Source: Epiperipatus broadwayi (Eukaryota > Onychophora > Udeonychophora > Euonychophora > Peripatidae). Taken from it: a stretch of DNA of 64,000 bases. Below are positions 1 to 12,624 of this stretch, in pieces; position 1 is the stretch's first letter; every line of letters starts with the position of its first letter. Location: NCBI GenBank assembly GCA_028023455.1, contig JAQFVV010000020.1, positions 6,121,092 to 6,185,091 on the forward strand, in the 5' to 3' direction. The notes beneath the pieces were generated by a model. That model saw nothing but the letters and a program-made list of their open reading frames with translations. It did no database searches and was not told where the DNA came from. The position numbers and the translations under genes are program-made.

Positions 1-1370
1 ATCTTTCTTATCCCATCAATTCATTTCATTTATGATCTCTTTTTAAATATATCAGATTCTATTAGGGATATTATTTAAATTATACAACTATTGCCATATT
101 TTCTAACAATACAAACTGTTTACCTTCATTTTAGATTCTCAATTACTTCAATAATGTACATGATTTCTGTTGTTTCTCTCATCTATGTGCTTAATTTTGT
201 CCTGTCAAAATTCTTCAGATATTTTACTTCTTGATTTAAAGTCATTATAATACTTTTCTATTAAACATTAAATTTTCAAATTTATATGTAAACACTGGTA
301 AAATATATTTATTGAATATTCTTCATTTTCAAATACATACTTTTACCAAAAAACTTCACCCAAGTAATTCTATGATTAATTTCATCAATGTTTCAATCTG
401 AATTCATAATCTGATCAAGGTATTTGTGATTAATAACATCTAATTTATTACTATCATGTTTATTATTATTTTTTTTAAAGTCATTAAACATGTCTTAGTC
501 TTTTTTATTCTTTGTTTTTAGTCCTCTTTTCTTATTTATATATATGATCATTCTTGTAACAGGATTTGACTTTGAACCCCAATCAAAGATTGGTGATGAG
601 CATATTAAAAGGCCTAATCAATTTTTAAGCCTATTGCTGATAATGTGAATGCAACTATAGTATTTCCTGTTCTTCACTGTTTATTATTATAGAAATGCTT
701 CTATCATATGCAAAGCAATATAAGAGAAAATGGTCTAAAAGGCCTGAGCTTTCTGGACTTTTTTATTTGTTTTGGGCTGGTGCTATTTAGCAAGACTCAT
801 CAAAATGCCACAATGAATCCATGTTTAAAACTTCATCCATTAAATGTTCATGCTATCAGTATTTAGCAGTATCTTGAGATATAAGAAATTCAGCTACAAT
901 ATTGCGCTTCTTAAATACTTACTTTAAAACATCTGTTTGAAATGATGAAATGCAGGAATAAAGTTTGAAATTCAACAATATTTTATTTCATCCAATAGCA
1001 ATACTCCAAATGCATCAATTCACCCCCCTCATATAATGAATTCTTCCAAATGTAGAGTACGACCATCAATAACATTTACTATAATATAATGACATTTCAT
1101 TCTATTTTATTAATGTAAGTTAAAATATTTCTTTATTCCCTTCCCCTTTCACATGCTTGATCAATTTTTGAATTATACACATACTAAATATATATATAAA
1201 ATTACATAAAATATATATAATACTACTCTTAACTGATTATAATTACACAGCCAAATATATAATATATTTTTAGAGTAAAATAAATTATTATTAAATATAA
1301 TAAACCAATAACTAAATAAATGTTAGTTCACTTGAATGTGTGATATTAAAACTTTGTCACATAACACATA
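1..1370. other. AT-rich DNA, nothing recognised
   Basis: No coding stretch, RNA gene or recognisable mobile element is visible. The sequence is low-complexity AT-rich DNA with short A/T runs and a few TA tracts near 1190-1270. Confidence 0.5.
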
Positions 1371-1790
1371 CACATATATATATATCATTAAAAACCAGTC
1401 AACACTTAGACCAGGGGTCCCCAACCTTTTTGCACTTAAGAGCACATTCTATAATACCGGCAGATGGCGGGCACAATTTATTTTTTTAATGTAAATTTAT
1501 AATTGGATATTGTTAATAATACACATAATGTACAAAAAAAATATTTCTTTCAAAAATAAAATTTTAACATATAATTGTTTATATTTTTACGCTGTAAAAG
1601 TATAGTATGCCCTACAATTTAATTACAATATAATACACTAATTTATACGAAATTTTAAAAATTAAATTTATTTGTATCAGATAAATAATTGGGCACATGT
1701 ACAATGATCTGTGGGCTGGGACACCTGTCTTAGACATTCCCAATATCAATAACAATCAACAATTTCTAAGCTGTTGTCAAGGCAACCTTG
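1371..1790 (-). repeat. Repeat X copy, interrupted by a hAT insertion
   Basis: Positions 1371-1411 and 1728-1790, read on the minus strand and joined, match the repeat seen twice near 33.0 and 33.4 kb. Shared marks are GTTGCCTTGACAACAG, then a run resembling AAATTGTTGATTGTTATTGATATT, then GTGTTGACTGGTTTTTAATG. The two halves are separated only by the 316-bp hAT element. The family is unidentified. Confidence 0.6.
1412..1727. mobile_element. Non-autonomous hAT (Charlie-like) element
   Basis: The left end CAGGGGTCCCCAACC is the classic hAT/Charlie-type terminal inverted repeat. The right end, GGGCTGGGACACCTG, is a decayed inverse of it. The flanks are ACTTAGAC (1404-1411) and TCTTAGAC (1728-1735), an 8-bp target duplication with one mismatch, as expected for hAT. 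At 316 bp with no open frame it is a MITE-like derivative. It sits inside Repeat X, so it is younger than that repeat. Confidence 0.8.
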
Positions 1791-2232
1791 TTTCTGTGTA
1801 ACTAAAATTTTCAATTTTCAAAATGGTTGCAAGCTGTTTATTGTCTTCTTTTATCCTTGGTGCTTCTGATTCCATAAGTTTATTTAATTTTTCTTAATTT
1901 TCTTATTTCAAGTGGGGAAACAATTGAAAAATCAATTATTTAAGCTTGGTTTTTATTTCTTTATTCTTCAGGTTGGAAAACCAATTTTTAAACAGTTGTG
2001 CTTTATTCCAGGATGGTTAACATTGGTATGGTTATTTTTTTATGACTTATCACAACAGGTATAATTTGGAGGAAGTCAGCAACTGTAATATTTTTTTCAA
2101 ATGAAGATAAGAAATATTTTTTCTTTAGGTTAAGACTGGATTTTTCAGATTAGATCAGAGTTCTTTTTTCAGTTTTCTTCTTATGAGGATCTACATGCTA
2201 GGATAGAAATAAACACTTATAGAAGAGCATTT

Positions 2233-2565
2233 ACCATCATCATCATCAACATCATTATCAATCCACTGCAGGATGAAGATCTCTCCAAGTTCAAACTATC
2301 TTTTCTGATCTTTAGCTACTCTTCTCCACATTACCCTTGCATACTTTCTTATTTCATCCATCCATCTCACATGTGGTGTCTTTCTGGGTCTTTTACAATC
2401 TCTTGAAATCCAGTTTAAGATTTCAATTGTTCATCTATTATCATCTCTTCTAGCAATATGTCTAGCCCAACTTCACTTCAGTCTTTTAATTTTTTTAATG
2501 AGGTCAATAACACCTGTTTATTGTCTTCCCATATATTGCATTAGCAGTTCATATTTTAATAGCCA
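2233..2565 (-). mobile_element. RTE-like LINE 3' end
   Basis: On the minus strand the sequence encodes residues close to DEIRKYARVMWRR.AKDQ, then ...LQWIDN, and ends in a GAT/ATC trinucleotide tail near 2233-2247. This matches the C-terminal end of RTE-type endonuclease-reverse transcriptase LINEs, which finish in simple repeats. The same 3' end occurs at 44.24 and 45.78 kb. No long frame remains. Confidence 0.65.
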
Positions 2566-3304
2566 CACAAATAGTTAATTAATTGTGTCATTTTCTTTTT
2601 TATTTTATTATTATATTGAAGATATTCTTCACTGGCAAATATACAAAGTGCTATGTTTAATTTTACTAAAAGCATGGTTCACTCTGCTATCAAAAATATG
2701 TTGTGTCTTTAAATGAAATATTATGGTGCTCTATTGCATTCAAAAAACATGTTACCGAACATCTTAAACTGTTTCACTGCAAAATCACTTATCTATTTTA
2801 AGGTCAATCTTTAATTAAAAATTTCTTGATCAACAGCAATAAAATTAAAATAAAGAAACAGAGAGACAAAGAAGAAAAAGAGAAAACTTGATAACATTGT
2901 TAATTCTAAAATTTCTGATTTGTCTCTTTTCCAGTGAACAATATTCCAATCCATTTTACTTATAATTGCAAGTTATTTTTATTAACTTTTTTAAAATAAA
3001 GAAATGTAAAATATTTATAAAGAGGGCCTGTACTAATACACTCTACTGCTATTATAAGAATTCAATCAGCCCGTTACACAGCCTTATCATTATAATGGTT
3101 TTTTAAAAAAATATTATAGCCAATTATAAAAGGTTACAGTATTTATAATATAATCAAGATATTTGTAATGGATAACATCTTCTAATTCATAGCTACCAAT
3201 CTTTATTTTCTTCCTTTTTAAAAAGTCATCAAACTTGACTTAGTTTTTTAAACATTTATTTTTAGTTCTAGTTTTTTTGCTTACATCAATATGGTAATTT
3301 TTGT
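2566..3304. other. AT-rich spacer between two LINE pieces
   Basis: No recognised gene. It lies between the LINE 3' end and the RT fragment at 3.3 kb and may include decayed parts of the same insertion plus later AT-rich sequence. Confidence 0.3.
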
Positions 3305-3450
3305 ATTATCCCTGAAACTCTGAAGCATTTATTTAGCAAAAACAACCACATCACCTTCATAATCTAGATAGCTTAAATAATCTCCATTTATTTTAAATTT
3401 TTTAATTTCCAATTTTAGTTCACAAAATATTTTTCATACAAGCAAATACA
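3305..3450 (-). pseudogene. RTE-like reverse transcriptase remnant
   Basis: The bases align by eye with the better-preserved RT fragment near 44.69-44.81 kb. That is the region encoding the RT motif with FADD, followed on the + strand by the complement of the FANNA, GLKWE and VFCG segments. Here the motif is decayed and no open frame remains. Together with 2233-2565 it may be one old minus-strand LINE copy. Confidence 0.5.
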
Positions 3451-4239
3451 TCCACATATAGTCCATGCTTGTTTTTTTAGTCCACTACATTTGGGAAGTT
3501 TTTTTTTTATGCAACTAAATTATCCTTCTACAAATAGAATAACTTGTCTAATTGTATTTTGCCATTATATTCTATATCTCAGCTTAAATAACTCAGTGAA
3601 AGCAATCGGAATTGCAATTTTTTGTAATCTCTTTGATAAAATCTTTTCAGCAGCAAACTCTCCATACAGTAGTGGTGATCATGTGATGTTTTGGTGTTTA
3701 ATAATTTAATTGCAGACTATCTCTTCAATGAAAACCTTGTTAAAGTTCATCATAAAATCTTTTTTTATATATAAAATCTGTTGCTATTCATTTACTTCAT
3801 TGTAAATAAAGATGTATCTTTACAATAGTAGATGAAGGGTATCATATCTAGCAAGACAAAGAACATGTCAACTAGTCTTATGGTCTTAACAATTCATTTT
3901 CTGAATCTTATAAAGCATTTTAATAAACATTTTCAATAACTGTATGTTGTATTATAGCATATCCATGTATTACATCCATACAATAAACTTAATAGAATAA
4001 CTTTATATGTAATTAAGTCTACAGCAACCAAAAAAAGATAGAATACTGCAGTACAATTACTAATATTAAATTTTCTGAACAGTTCTTCTCACCTTCAAAG
4101 GGAACAATAATAATGGATCCTCAAATATTTGTTACATGAATACATGTGTTTACTTATCTAAAATTTAAAAATCATTTTTAACATTCTTTTTTGTTGCATC
4201 AGTAAATAAATAATCTGCTCAGGAGTTCTTAAAAAGATA
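3451..4239. other. AT-rich DNA with a repeat-end fragment
   Basis: Around 3655-3705 there is a short piece resembling the hammerhead-associated repeat: an AACTCTCCATACAGTAGTG-like stretch directly joined to GTGATCATGTGATGTTT. That is an internally deleted copy. Otherwise nothing is recognised. Confidence 0.4.
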
Positions 4240-4330
4240 AATCCTTGAAATGACAGAACCAGATATGACTCATGGATTTTGACCTTTAGAGTTTAACACT
4301 CTACCATTTCCGCAAACTATGCAAGATATT
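4240..4330 (-). mobile_element. tRNA-derived SINE head (possible)
   Basis: Read on the minus strand there is an A-box-like stretch around AATGGTAGAGTGTTA. About 25 bases later comes GGTCAAAATCC, which resembles a B box. This is the spacing of a tRNA-derived SINE promoter. The copy is short and decayed. Confidence 0.4.
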
Positions 4331-6324
4331 AATAAAAATGAGTTGCAACTATCCATGCAATGTTAGACTACTCCAATTACCATGTAAATATTTACAATTT
4401 TTACAATAAAGTTTTCTGCAATTCTGATTTACTATTTCTATATGAGTTAGTAATCATATTATTACTTGATATAATTTAGCACAGTGTTATAATGGCAGAT
4501 ACGAACTAAAGTGTTCTGAATTGATTCTTTTTTTTAATAAAGCAAAAAAAGTTTCAGTTTGATCATTTGAATGAAACTATTATAATCCAACTACTAAATG
4601 GATTTATTAAACATCACATGATATCCTGATCAATGAACTTTTTATCTAAAAGCATAATGAACAATGGATAATAAACTTTATTTACATAATAATACATATA
4701 TTGCAATACTATTACATAATATCATATTTTAATTAAATAAGAATCTAGCAGATGACACTTTAATGCATTAATTCATAACAATATAAATTATAACTCTGTA
4801 AAATTTAATTACATAATTGATTATATTGTAATATTAATGAAGTTCATAAATGTATTTTGGTACTTGTGAATTATCCTGTCTACCAGCTTGGCAGCCATTT
4901 TTTAAATATATAGTTTCAGGTGTCTACAATTTTTTTTAAAATTTTATTTCACTGAATATTGTTTAGCATTCACATTTAATATGTACATTTTTTTTTATTT
5001 TAAAAAAAAAAAATTCTGAAAAAGTTAATTATGATATTTACACTTTTTTATTATTTTTTTTGTATTAATTAAAGTTATTAATATAAAAATGGAAAAATAT
5101 ATAAAACTTCTCATGTCAGCAGCCTGAAATCCCTAATGGTGTCCAAAATCACCACAAATGAATCTTCTTCTTTATACACGTGATGTCATATAAATTTGGC
5201 TAAATAGGAATCCAAGTATTGTCATGCAGTCACCCAATGTTTTTGTTGTGTCATTTATCCAGACCTCATGGTCTTTTGATGTTTTATATATGCATACCCA
5301 TAAATGGATTCACAAAGTTATAATGATAATTTACATAGAAATATTCTAATCCTGAATGTCATAATTTATCAGTTTTATATGCCTTCCAATAGTTCAAATA
5401 AATTGTAGATCTATCAGTAAAATAAAATTGGAAAGAAAAACATTGTAAGCCCCTGAAACTGTATATTTAAAAAAAATTGTTTGCCAAGCATGGTTAACAG
5501 GATAATGCATAACTATCTGTATTTCTATTAACAAACCCAAAAATTATAGGCAAAATAAACATTTCATAAGTATACATATTATTAATGATATCTGAATAAT
5601 AGTTACTGATTAAGCAATTACTTAATTTAATCTTATCATCACTGAGTAACAATTTGCTATAATTATTAAATTTTAGTTTTATTATTTATTTCAAACTGAC
5701 ACAAAATTCAAAATGGCTGATTTAAATATCATTAAAAGGATATACATTTATTTTTCATTCATGGATTATTGTGTGTAAAAAAATGATGTTATTTTTATTC
5801 ACTTAAAGTTTTTTGAAAGATAAAAATAGTCATTCATATTTAAATTCTTATAGAATTCCACATCTATGTATTGAGACTATGTAACAATATCTAACATGAT
5901 CTGTCTTTAAGCAAATCATCTATAAGTAAAACATCATTAACCTAAAATTTCTTGTTCTAGGGCTTTTTCAAAGTTATCATTTTTTTAGATTTCAAAAATA
6001 AATCTTTTATCCTCTCAAAGTCAACTTAAACTCTGCTAAGATAGAAAAAACAGATAGCACACTGTAATTAGACTTATTATTTTGTAACTATTTACTGATT
6101 TTTTTTCTTTAATATTGTTTGCAAATATATGTACAAAGTAATTTATAAATTGTGAAAAAATATATGTACAAATTAATTTATAAATTGTGAAAAGTTAAAG
6201 ATCATTTTATTTCAATAATATGTTTTGAATAACTACTATTTTGATTAATTGTATTATATTTGTATTATTCCTTTGCCAATACAGTGGATGTTTTAATTGA
6301 ATGCTTAATAATAGTCTTGAGAAA
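4331..6324. other. AT-rich DNA, nothing recognised
   Basis: No gene or element with recognisable ends. A roughly 40-bp imperfect tandem duplication (AATATATGTACAAA..TTTATAAATTGTGAAA, twice) is visible at about 6125-6193. Confidence 0.4.
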
Positions 6325-6335
6325 TAAATCACAAA

Positions 6336-6613
6336 CACCACTAAACCTCACATGATCACTATCTCTTATACTAGCACATACTTGTTATTAAACAAGGCAA
6401 AACTCTCCATACAGTAGTACCACCTTGTGCCAACCAAAGTAATCAATGGATGCTAGAAGGCTTGTGCATAAAGAGGCCACAAGCCAGAAACTAGTCTGGA
6501 GATATTGGATGAGTAGGCATTAGATAGGGATTTTATGCACAAGCCTTCTGGCATCCATTGATTACTCTGGTTGGCACAGGGTGGCACTACTGTATGGAGA
6601 GTTTTGCCTTGTT
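6336..6613 (+). mobile_element. Hammerhead-associated palindromic repeat, copy 1
   Basis: The copy starts near ACTAAACCTCACATGATCAC and ends GCCTTGTTTA. It is a long imperfect palindrome: AAGGCAAAACTCTCCATACAG on the left is answered by its inverse on the right, and both arms carry AATCAATGGATGC and its inverse. It is bounded by the direct repeat TAAATCACAAA at 6325-6335 and 6614-6624. At the centre, GGCCACAAGCC, GAAACTAGTC and TGGAGATATTGG remain, but the CTGATGA half of the ribozyme core is deleted. Confidence 0.75.
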
Positions 6614-7693
6614 TAAATCACAAAGACATTAAAGAATCCTTTTTGACAAAATGTCTTTCTTTAATTTATAGTAGCTACTTTAAAAGTGCATGTTTGAATT
6701 ACTTGAAAATATTGCAGATTCTTTTGGTTTAAGAATCTGATATTGGATAATAAATGTCATCACATTTAAATACTCGGAATTAAACCATCAAACATCACAT
6801 GATCATCATACTAGGAATACTTCTAATATCAACAATTGTTTCTGACAAAAAGTATTAGAAAGCATTCCTACCAAAAAAATGATAGAAATTTAATATTTTT
6901 ACCATATGAATGATTACAAGTACCAATGTTGAGATGTAAGCATAAATAAAAAAAATATTAATTTTTGGAACTTCTTTTATAAAGAATATTGACTAATAAT
7001 AATAATATTTCTATAGAATAGCAATGATAAAAACAGAAACACCAATACCTTTAGCAACTATAGCAACAATAACAAAAATGACAACAAAAACAATAATAAT
7101 GATTACAGCAGTATTAATAGTAACAAATAACACTATCTTATAAACTTCATACAAAAATGATTATAACAGTAATATTAGTAGTAGATAAGATCATCTTATA
7201 AATTTTATACAAAACAAATCTTAAGCAAAGAGTTTAAAATAGAAAACATAATATAAAAGTGATATAATAAATTAAAAACATAAATAATATTATTTATTAT
7301 AATACAATTAATGAGTGAACATTTTTTTAAAAGCAAGATAACTGGTATTACTTCAACTCAAAGAACATTCTTCTATAAACATATTAAATTATCATGCTCT
7401 ATAAATTATTGCTTCTGATTGGAGTTCTTGGTAAAGTTTGTTTTAGTCGGTTGAAATTTATTAAAAAATCATATATTTACTGAGAAAATGGGAGATCTGC
7501 GTAAGATTATTTATAGTAAATATCAAAGATCAGTCTTTAGCAATATAAATGAATAACAACTATCACACTATGAATTCCATAATTATATTTAGTAGATCTA
7601 CCAAAAATAATACATATTGCATAATTCTGTGAAACAGATAGAGTAGAAATGCAAAAACAGATCAGGTCTTCCAAACAGAAATAGAAATAAACA

Positions 7694-7869
7694 TGGCAAA
7701 ACTCTCCATACAGTAGTGCCACCCTGTGCCAACCAGAGTAATCAATGGATGCCAGAAGGCTTGTGCATAAAATCCCTATCTAATGCCTACTCATCCAATA
7801 TCCCCAGCTAGTTTCTGGCTTGTGGCCTTCATCAGTGAGGAGCTTTGGATCTGAGAGCACTGTACCTGG
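7694..7869 (-). mobile_element. Hammerhead-associated repeat, copy 2
   Basis: The + strand carries GGCAAAACTCTCCATACAG and the arm, followed by the reverse complement of the hammerhead and the segment CTTTGGATCTGAGAGCACTG. It is a single arm plus ribozyme, not a palindrome. I could not define convincing target duplications. Confidence 0.7.
7801..7841 (-). ncRNA. Hammerhead ribozyme, probably inactive copy
   Basis: On the minus strand: TCCTCA (stem I), CTGATGA, GGC-CACAA-GCC (stem II), GAAA, CTAG, then C and TGGGGA (stem I). Compared with the intact copies the U of the cleavage triplet is missing (CTAGC instead of CTAGTC). Cleavage should therefore be lost. Confidence 0.6.
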
Positions 7870-8316
7870 ATAAATAAAATAACATAATTTACTTTATATT
7901 AATTACAATAAAATTACTATAAATCATCCAGAATTATCTAGACTCAATAAATACTTCCAATAATAGTAATTATTAACAAATGAAGTATTACCTCAAGTAT
8001 TCTTACGATGCAAAAAATATTTACTACAAATAGCGATGTCAAAAATTTACATGTAAAAAAAAAACATATTGCCATTGTTGTCTTCAAATTCATTGATAAA
8101 TAATTAAAATGTAGCCTTTACCTAATTAAAAATAAATCATCATTAATTATGTTTAAATGCAAACATGTAAAACTGCAATAAAAGGTATAATAATACAGTC
8201 TGAAAAATCGTAAATCCTTGATTCCACATGTATGATAAATATATCATTTAAATAAATTAAAATCAAAACATAATCAGAATTAAAACCTATGGTATACCAT
8301 AACACACAAATAGACA
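7870..8316. other. AT-rich DNA, nothing recognised
   Basis: No feature seen. Confidence 0.4.
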
Positions 8317-8640
8317 ACACAGGTTAGTAATTACACAATGCTTGGAATAGTATTATTCTCCACTCTTCTACAGGTGTTGTTGGCCTATATGCACAGTGAC
8401 AATATTCGCTTAGAAGTTGAACTCGCACCTTTTGATTCTTGAATATCGAACCAGTTGGTAGAGCATTTTTCTTAAATTCAATATTCAAGAATCTACAGGT
8501 GCAAGTTCAACTTCTAAGTGAATTTTGTCACTGTGCATATAGGCCAGAAACATCTGAAGAAGAGTGGAGAATACTACTACTTAAAACATGTAATTACTAA
8601 CCTGTGTTGTCTATGGTATACCATGATTTATTATAATAAA
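8317..8640. mobile_element. Inverted pair of tRNA-derived SINEs
   Basis: 8317-8449 (minus) and 8455-8640 (plus) are inverse copies of one SINE. Shared marks are CAGTTGGTAGAGCATTT (A-box region), TTCAATATTCAAGAATC, GGTGCAAGTTCAACTTC (B-box region), TCACTGTGCATATAGGCC and GTGTTGTCTATGGTATACCAT. The two abut almost head to head, making a large potential hairpin. The same SINE occurs at 22.54 kb, and a related one at 10.8-11.6 and 33.5 kb. Confidence 0.6.
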
Positions 8641-10802
8641 ATAATTAGTAACAGTAGCAATCTTAGTAATAATGACAATAATAATAGTATAAATAAAAAT
8701 AACTTCAAAACACATTAATATTTATATATATTTTCGTAAATCTTTTCAAACTTTGTTTTATAATTTTAGATTTAAAAAAAATGCCAAAAAATATAAGTAA
8801 TCTAATCAAATAATATTTGCAATAGCTATTTTTCTTCTTTATAAACTTCAATATTCAAAAATTAGATGTCTGCATTTTTTCATCATTTCTTTTCTTATAA
8901 AAACAGAAAGCAGATGTTGAAAGTTCAAATCAATACAAATATTCCTTAAATTTTTATAAGATGTTAAAAACAAATTTGTAATCCAATTCATTTTCAAAAA
9001 TTAGAAAATGCTTGGTGATGATTTAGTGTGTAGAGAAGAAATTTTTTTCGAGTTATAAATCAGTAAAATTTAATATATATTTCAAAATTAAATAAAAATA
9101 AATGTGGATAGTTCTAATTAATTCTACAGCAAACTAGAAAAAGTTTAATTTTAGTTTTAAAAAAAAGTAATTCGAAACATTCTTAAAAGTTATTGTAATT
9201 TTTTTTTTTAGTATTAGAAGTACAATTCAGAAAACTTTTTAATATTCTGTGAGGGAAAAAAAATAAATGAGGAAATATATGAAGTGAAATAGCTGAAGAA
9301 TAACGAAAAAACAATATGTTTGATATATGTATACGACATATATATATATACCTAAAATAATTATAAATATGATAATTTACATATATATATTACTGCCAAC
9401 TCAATAACAAATTCCTCAGCAATTATAGCAAATTATTTATTACAATTTTGTTCGTAAACTCCATCTTCACGTTAAAACAATAACAACAATTAGTATCTGC
9501 CAAAACACTTGAAATTTTAGTATTTTCAACCGCTTATGTGCAAAAAAAAAAAAGTTCTAATGTAAATGGGTGATAAATGAAAAAACATTTTCAGTCATTT
9601 AAATTTGATATTATTATGTTTACAAAATTAATTTCTGCCATAGCACAAGTTTGTGCTTTTTAAAAACGTCATTTACTTATAATTATATAGTTAAACATAT
9701 ATACCACGAGTTATTTATTTACAGCGCATGTGTACTGAGGTGATTTCTAATAATTATATAGTTAGCGCAATTATGAAATTTTCAAGCATTAAACTGAAGA
9801 TAATTAAATGTCACCAGAATGCAAATGATTATTTAAAATTTATATAAATAATCAAAATAAAATAATTTGTAAATAAAAATTAACAAATATTGTTTACAGA
9901 TTTATACTTTTAGATATATAGAAACTGTAAATTTCACTTTCACTTAGCCTGGTATATATGTCACATGATCGACTTTAATAAAGTTCAAACTCTGAAATTT
10001 AAGTTTGAATCATACTTAAAACTAAATAATAGTCATGTTTCAAATATATATGTACGATACAATTTAACTTTTAAAACATTATACATTTAGATACTAGTAA
10101 AAATAATTTTAAAAAATTAAAATACTGCAGTTATAAAATAGAACATGTATTAAATTGAAAAAAAAGAACAATCATATTACTGAATGGGTGCACATTAATT
10201 ATTTAATATAAGAAAATTGCCGACTAAATGATCTATCATGATGATGATGATGATGATGAACATACATATAATATCTAAGAATGCTTAATTTTTTTTATAT
10301 ATTTTTAAAAACTATTAGTTACTGAATTATTGATTGGTGAATCTGCAGATATGGAGGGACTTTTATTATAAAAATTTAATTGAAACAGTTTGATGGTATT
10401 TTGTTGTCTTTATATAATAAATTATGCAATTAATATGTATCCACATTTATGAAGTGCAAATTAATCATCAAAGTAGATATTAATATATTAGTTAATGCAT
10501 TTCCGATGTGGTTGATCAATATCATGACATTTAGTTATTGTTAGAGTTGATCAGAACATCTTAATTATTTATAGACATTTATTGTAATGTAGTGGGGAAT
10601 AGTCTGGACTTTTACATTGAATAGCACATACAATAAGAGAGAAAGAAAAATGTTGACAATTTTAACCATGGTATTATGAATAAGATTATTTAAACTGGTA
10701 AATTATTTAAAGTGTACATTATAATCCTGATTACAGATCTATATAATAATTAAGTGATAAACACAGAAAGATGAAAACATTATTTATAATAGATATATTG
10801 AT
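8641..10802. other. AT-rich DNA with microsatellites
   Basis: No gene is recognised. Short TA tracts lie near 9337-9352 and 9382-9392, and a (GAT)n tract at about 10230-10258. Confidence 0.4.
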
Positions 10803-11087
10803 AATTGTATTTTTATATTGGACTATTTCCATCATCTAATATTTGTATTGAATGTCTTTAGAAAAATTTAACTTTATTTAAATATTCCAAATACATTCAT
10901 CTATTAGTAATAGCATATCTAACAGGTTAGTATATACACAATGTTTCAAGAGGTATTATTCTTACCTCTTCTTCAGGTGTTGCTGGCCTGACCAGTGACA
11001 GCACTAGCATGGGATTCAAACCTGGATTCTTTGATTCTTGAGTATTGAATTTTAAGGTAACGCTCTAACCAACTGAACCATCCTGCC
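10803..11087 (-). mobile_element. tRNA-derived SINE with A and B boxes
   Basis: On the minus strand the element begins GGCAGGATGGTTCAGTTGG, then TTAGAGCG (A box), and has CAGGTTTGAATCC (B box) about 35-40 bases later. This is the internal RNA polymerase III promoter of a tRNA-derived SINE. The body contains GTCACTGGTCAGGCCAGCAACACCTGAAG. The tail contains TTTAAATAAAGTTAAA and ends near ATATAAAAATACAA. Length is about 285 bp with no coding capacity. Confidence 0.75.
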
Positions 11088-11324
11088 AAAGGCAACAGTC
11101 TGTAGTAAATTTCATATACTTATCTATGAGATTCCTTCTGATTTCTCAACTTTTTCCTAAATGCAAAGTTGATTAGTGGTTGCTATACATTATGTATAGT
11201 CACACTAGGGTGGCTTATGGGATTTTTTGCCATTGTCATGTAAACAACTTCTTTAAATTTTCTTTTTTGTACCCTTTCTTCTCTATCCAATATTTTTGTA
11301 TTTTCCCAATTGAACATATGAGCA

Positions 11325-11581
11325 TTACCTTAAAATTCAATACTCAAGAATCTAAGGTTACAGGTTCAAATCCTATTCTATTACTGTCACTGGTAAGGCC
11401 CGCAACACCTGAAGACAAGGGAGGAATAATGCCTCTCAAAACATTGGGCATAAACTAACCTGTTTGATGTACTATTATTAACAGTTGAATGTATTTGGAA
11501 TATTTAAATAAAGTTAAATTTTTCTAAAGACATTCATTACTCATATTAGATGATGGAAATAGACCAATATAAAAATACAAC
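11325..11581 (+). mobile_element. SINE, inverted partner of the preceding copy
   Basis: The + strand has CATTACCTTAAAATTCAATAC, GGTTCAAATCC (a good B box), TCACTGGTAAGGCCCGCAACACCTGAAG, the same tail with TTTAAATAAAGTTAAA and the same AATATAAAAATACAA end. The A box region is decayed. With the minus-strand copy it makes a large inverted repeat with a roughly 240-bp loop. Confidence 0.7.
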
Positions 11582-12624
11582 TAGAACACCATCATCACAA
11601 ACCTTCAGGAAAATATATTGCTGATGTATTAGTTTATGGATCTTGAAATAAAATAATAGATATTATTACAAAGTATGTTCTGCTTCAACTTTACAATAGA
11701 TTTATTGAACATGAGAGTATCTCCATCCATAAGTACTTGCATTTATTTGGAAATAGAAATAAAAAAGGTTTAAATTACAAAATGATTGCTAAACCAATCA
11801 ATATTAGGAGAGCCATATTTCCACAATTTCAGATTCTAATAGCTTATAAACTAATAGGTTTTAATGATTTTTTAAGATGCAAGTATAACCTACATAAATT
11901 TGAAATTGGCAAAAAGTGGAGCAGTGAAAATTATGTAGATACATGATAAAAATAGATTATAAAAAGTATGCTCGACAAACAAATAGATTTTAATTATAAA
12001 GTAATATAAAAAAAAGGGGGGGCACCAAATCCTAAGTGGATATGTTATATATCCTACACAATTTTTCAAAAATATTAAAAAAAAATGGAATGAGGATTTT
12101 AGTATAGATTTGAAATTCCCTATTAACAAAAAATTAGATTTACTAATAATACCAGAGTTAAAATTCCATCCAGAGTACTGTATATGCTATTCAATGTAAT
12201 AGCCCAGCATTTTTGTCTAGATATAATAATGATCTCAGGTTAGTTTGAAAGCGTAGTTATTTATGTAATAAATTTAACAATATGTCAGTTTTTTTTTAAT
12301 CATGAGAATGAAGGATATTCATTTCAGAAAAAGATGATTGGTTTGTTTTGAATGGTATGAATCAAAAGGCATGAAAAAAAGAGGTGGGTATGGTTGGCAA
12401 TGAAAATGTTATCAGTAAAAAATCAAAGCATCACATTAAGTATTCATTGGAAGATTTAAATATGAATACTAATAAGATAGCCTCTATAAATAGTTATTTT
12501 AATTAATTCTGGCAGCAATTAAAATTCAAAATTATGGTGCACTACATTACACAAACATTTGACTAAAACAATACTCTTAACAATTAATTTATGTTGTCAA
12601 TGCATAAACATATTTATAATATAT
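11582..12624. other. AT-rich DNA, nothing recognised
   Basis: No domain or element end recognised. Confidence 0.4.

Noticed and set aside
11180-11458. 92-codon plus-strand frame
   Set aside because: It runs through a SINE and its flank and has no protein motif.
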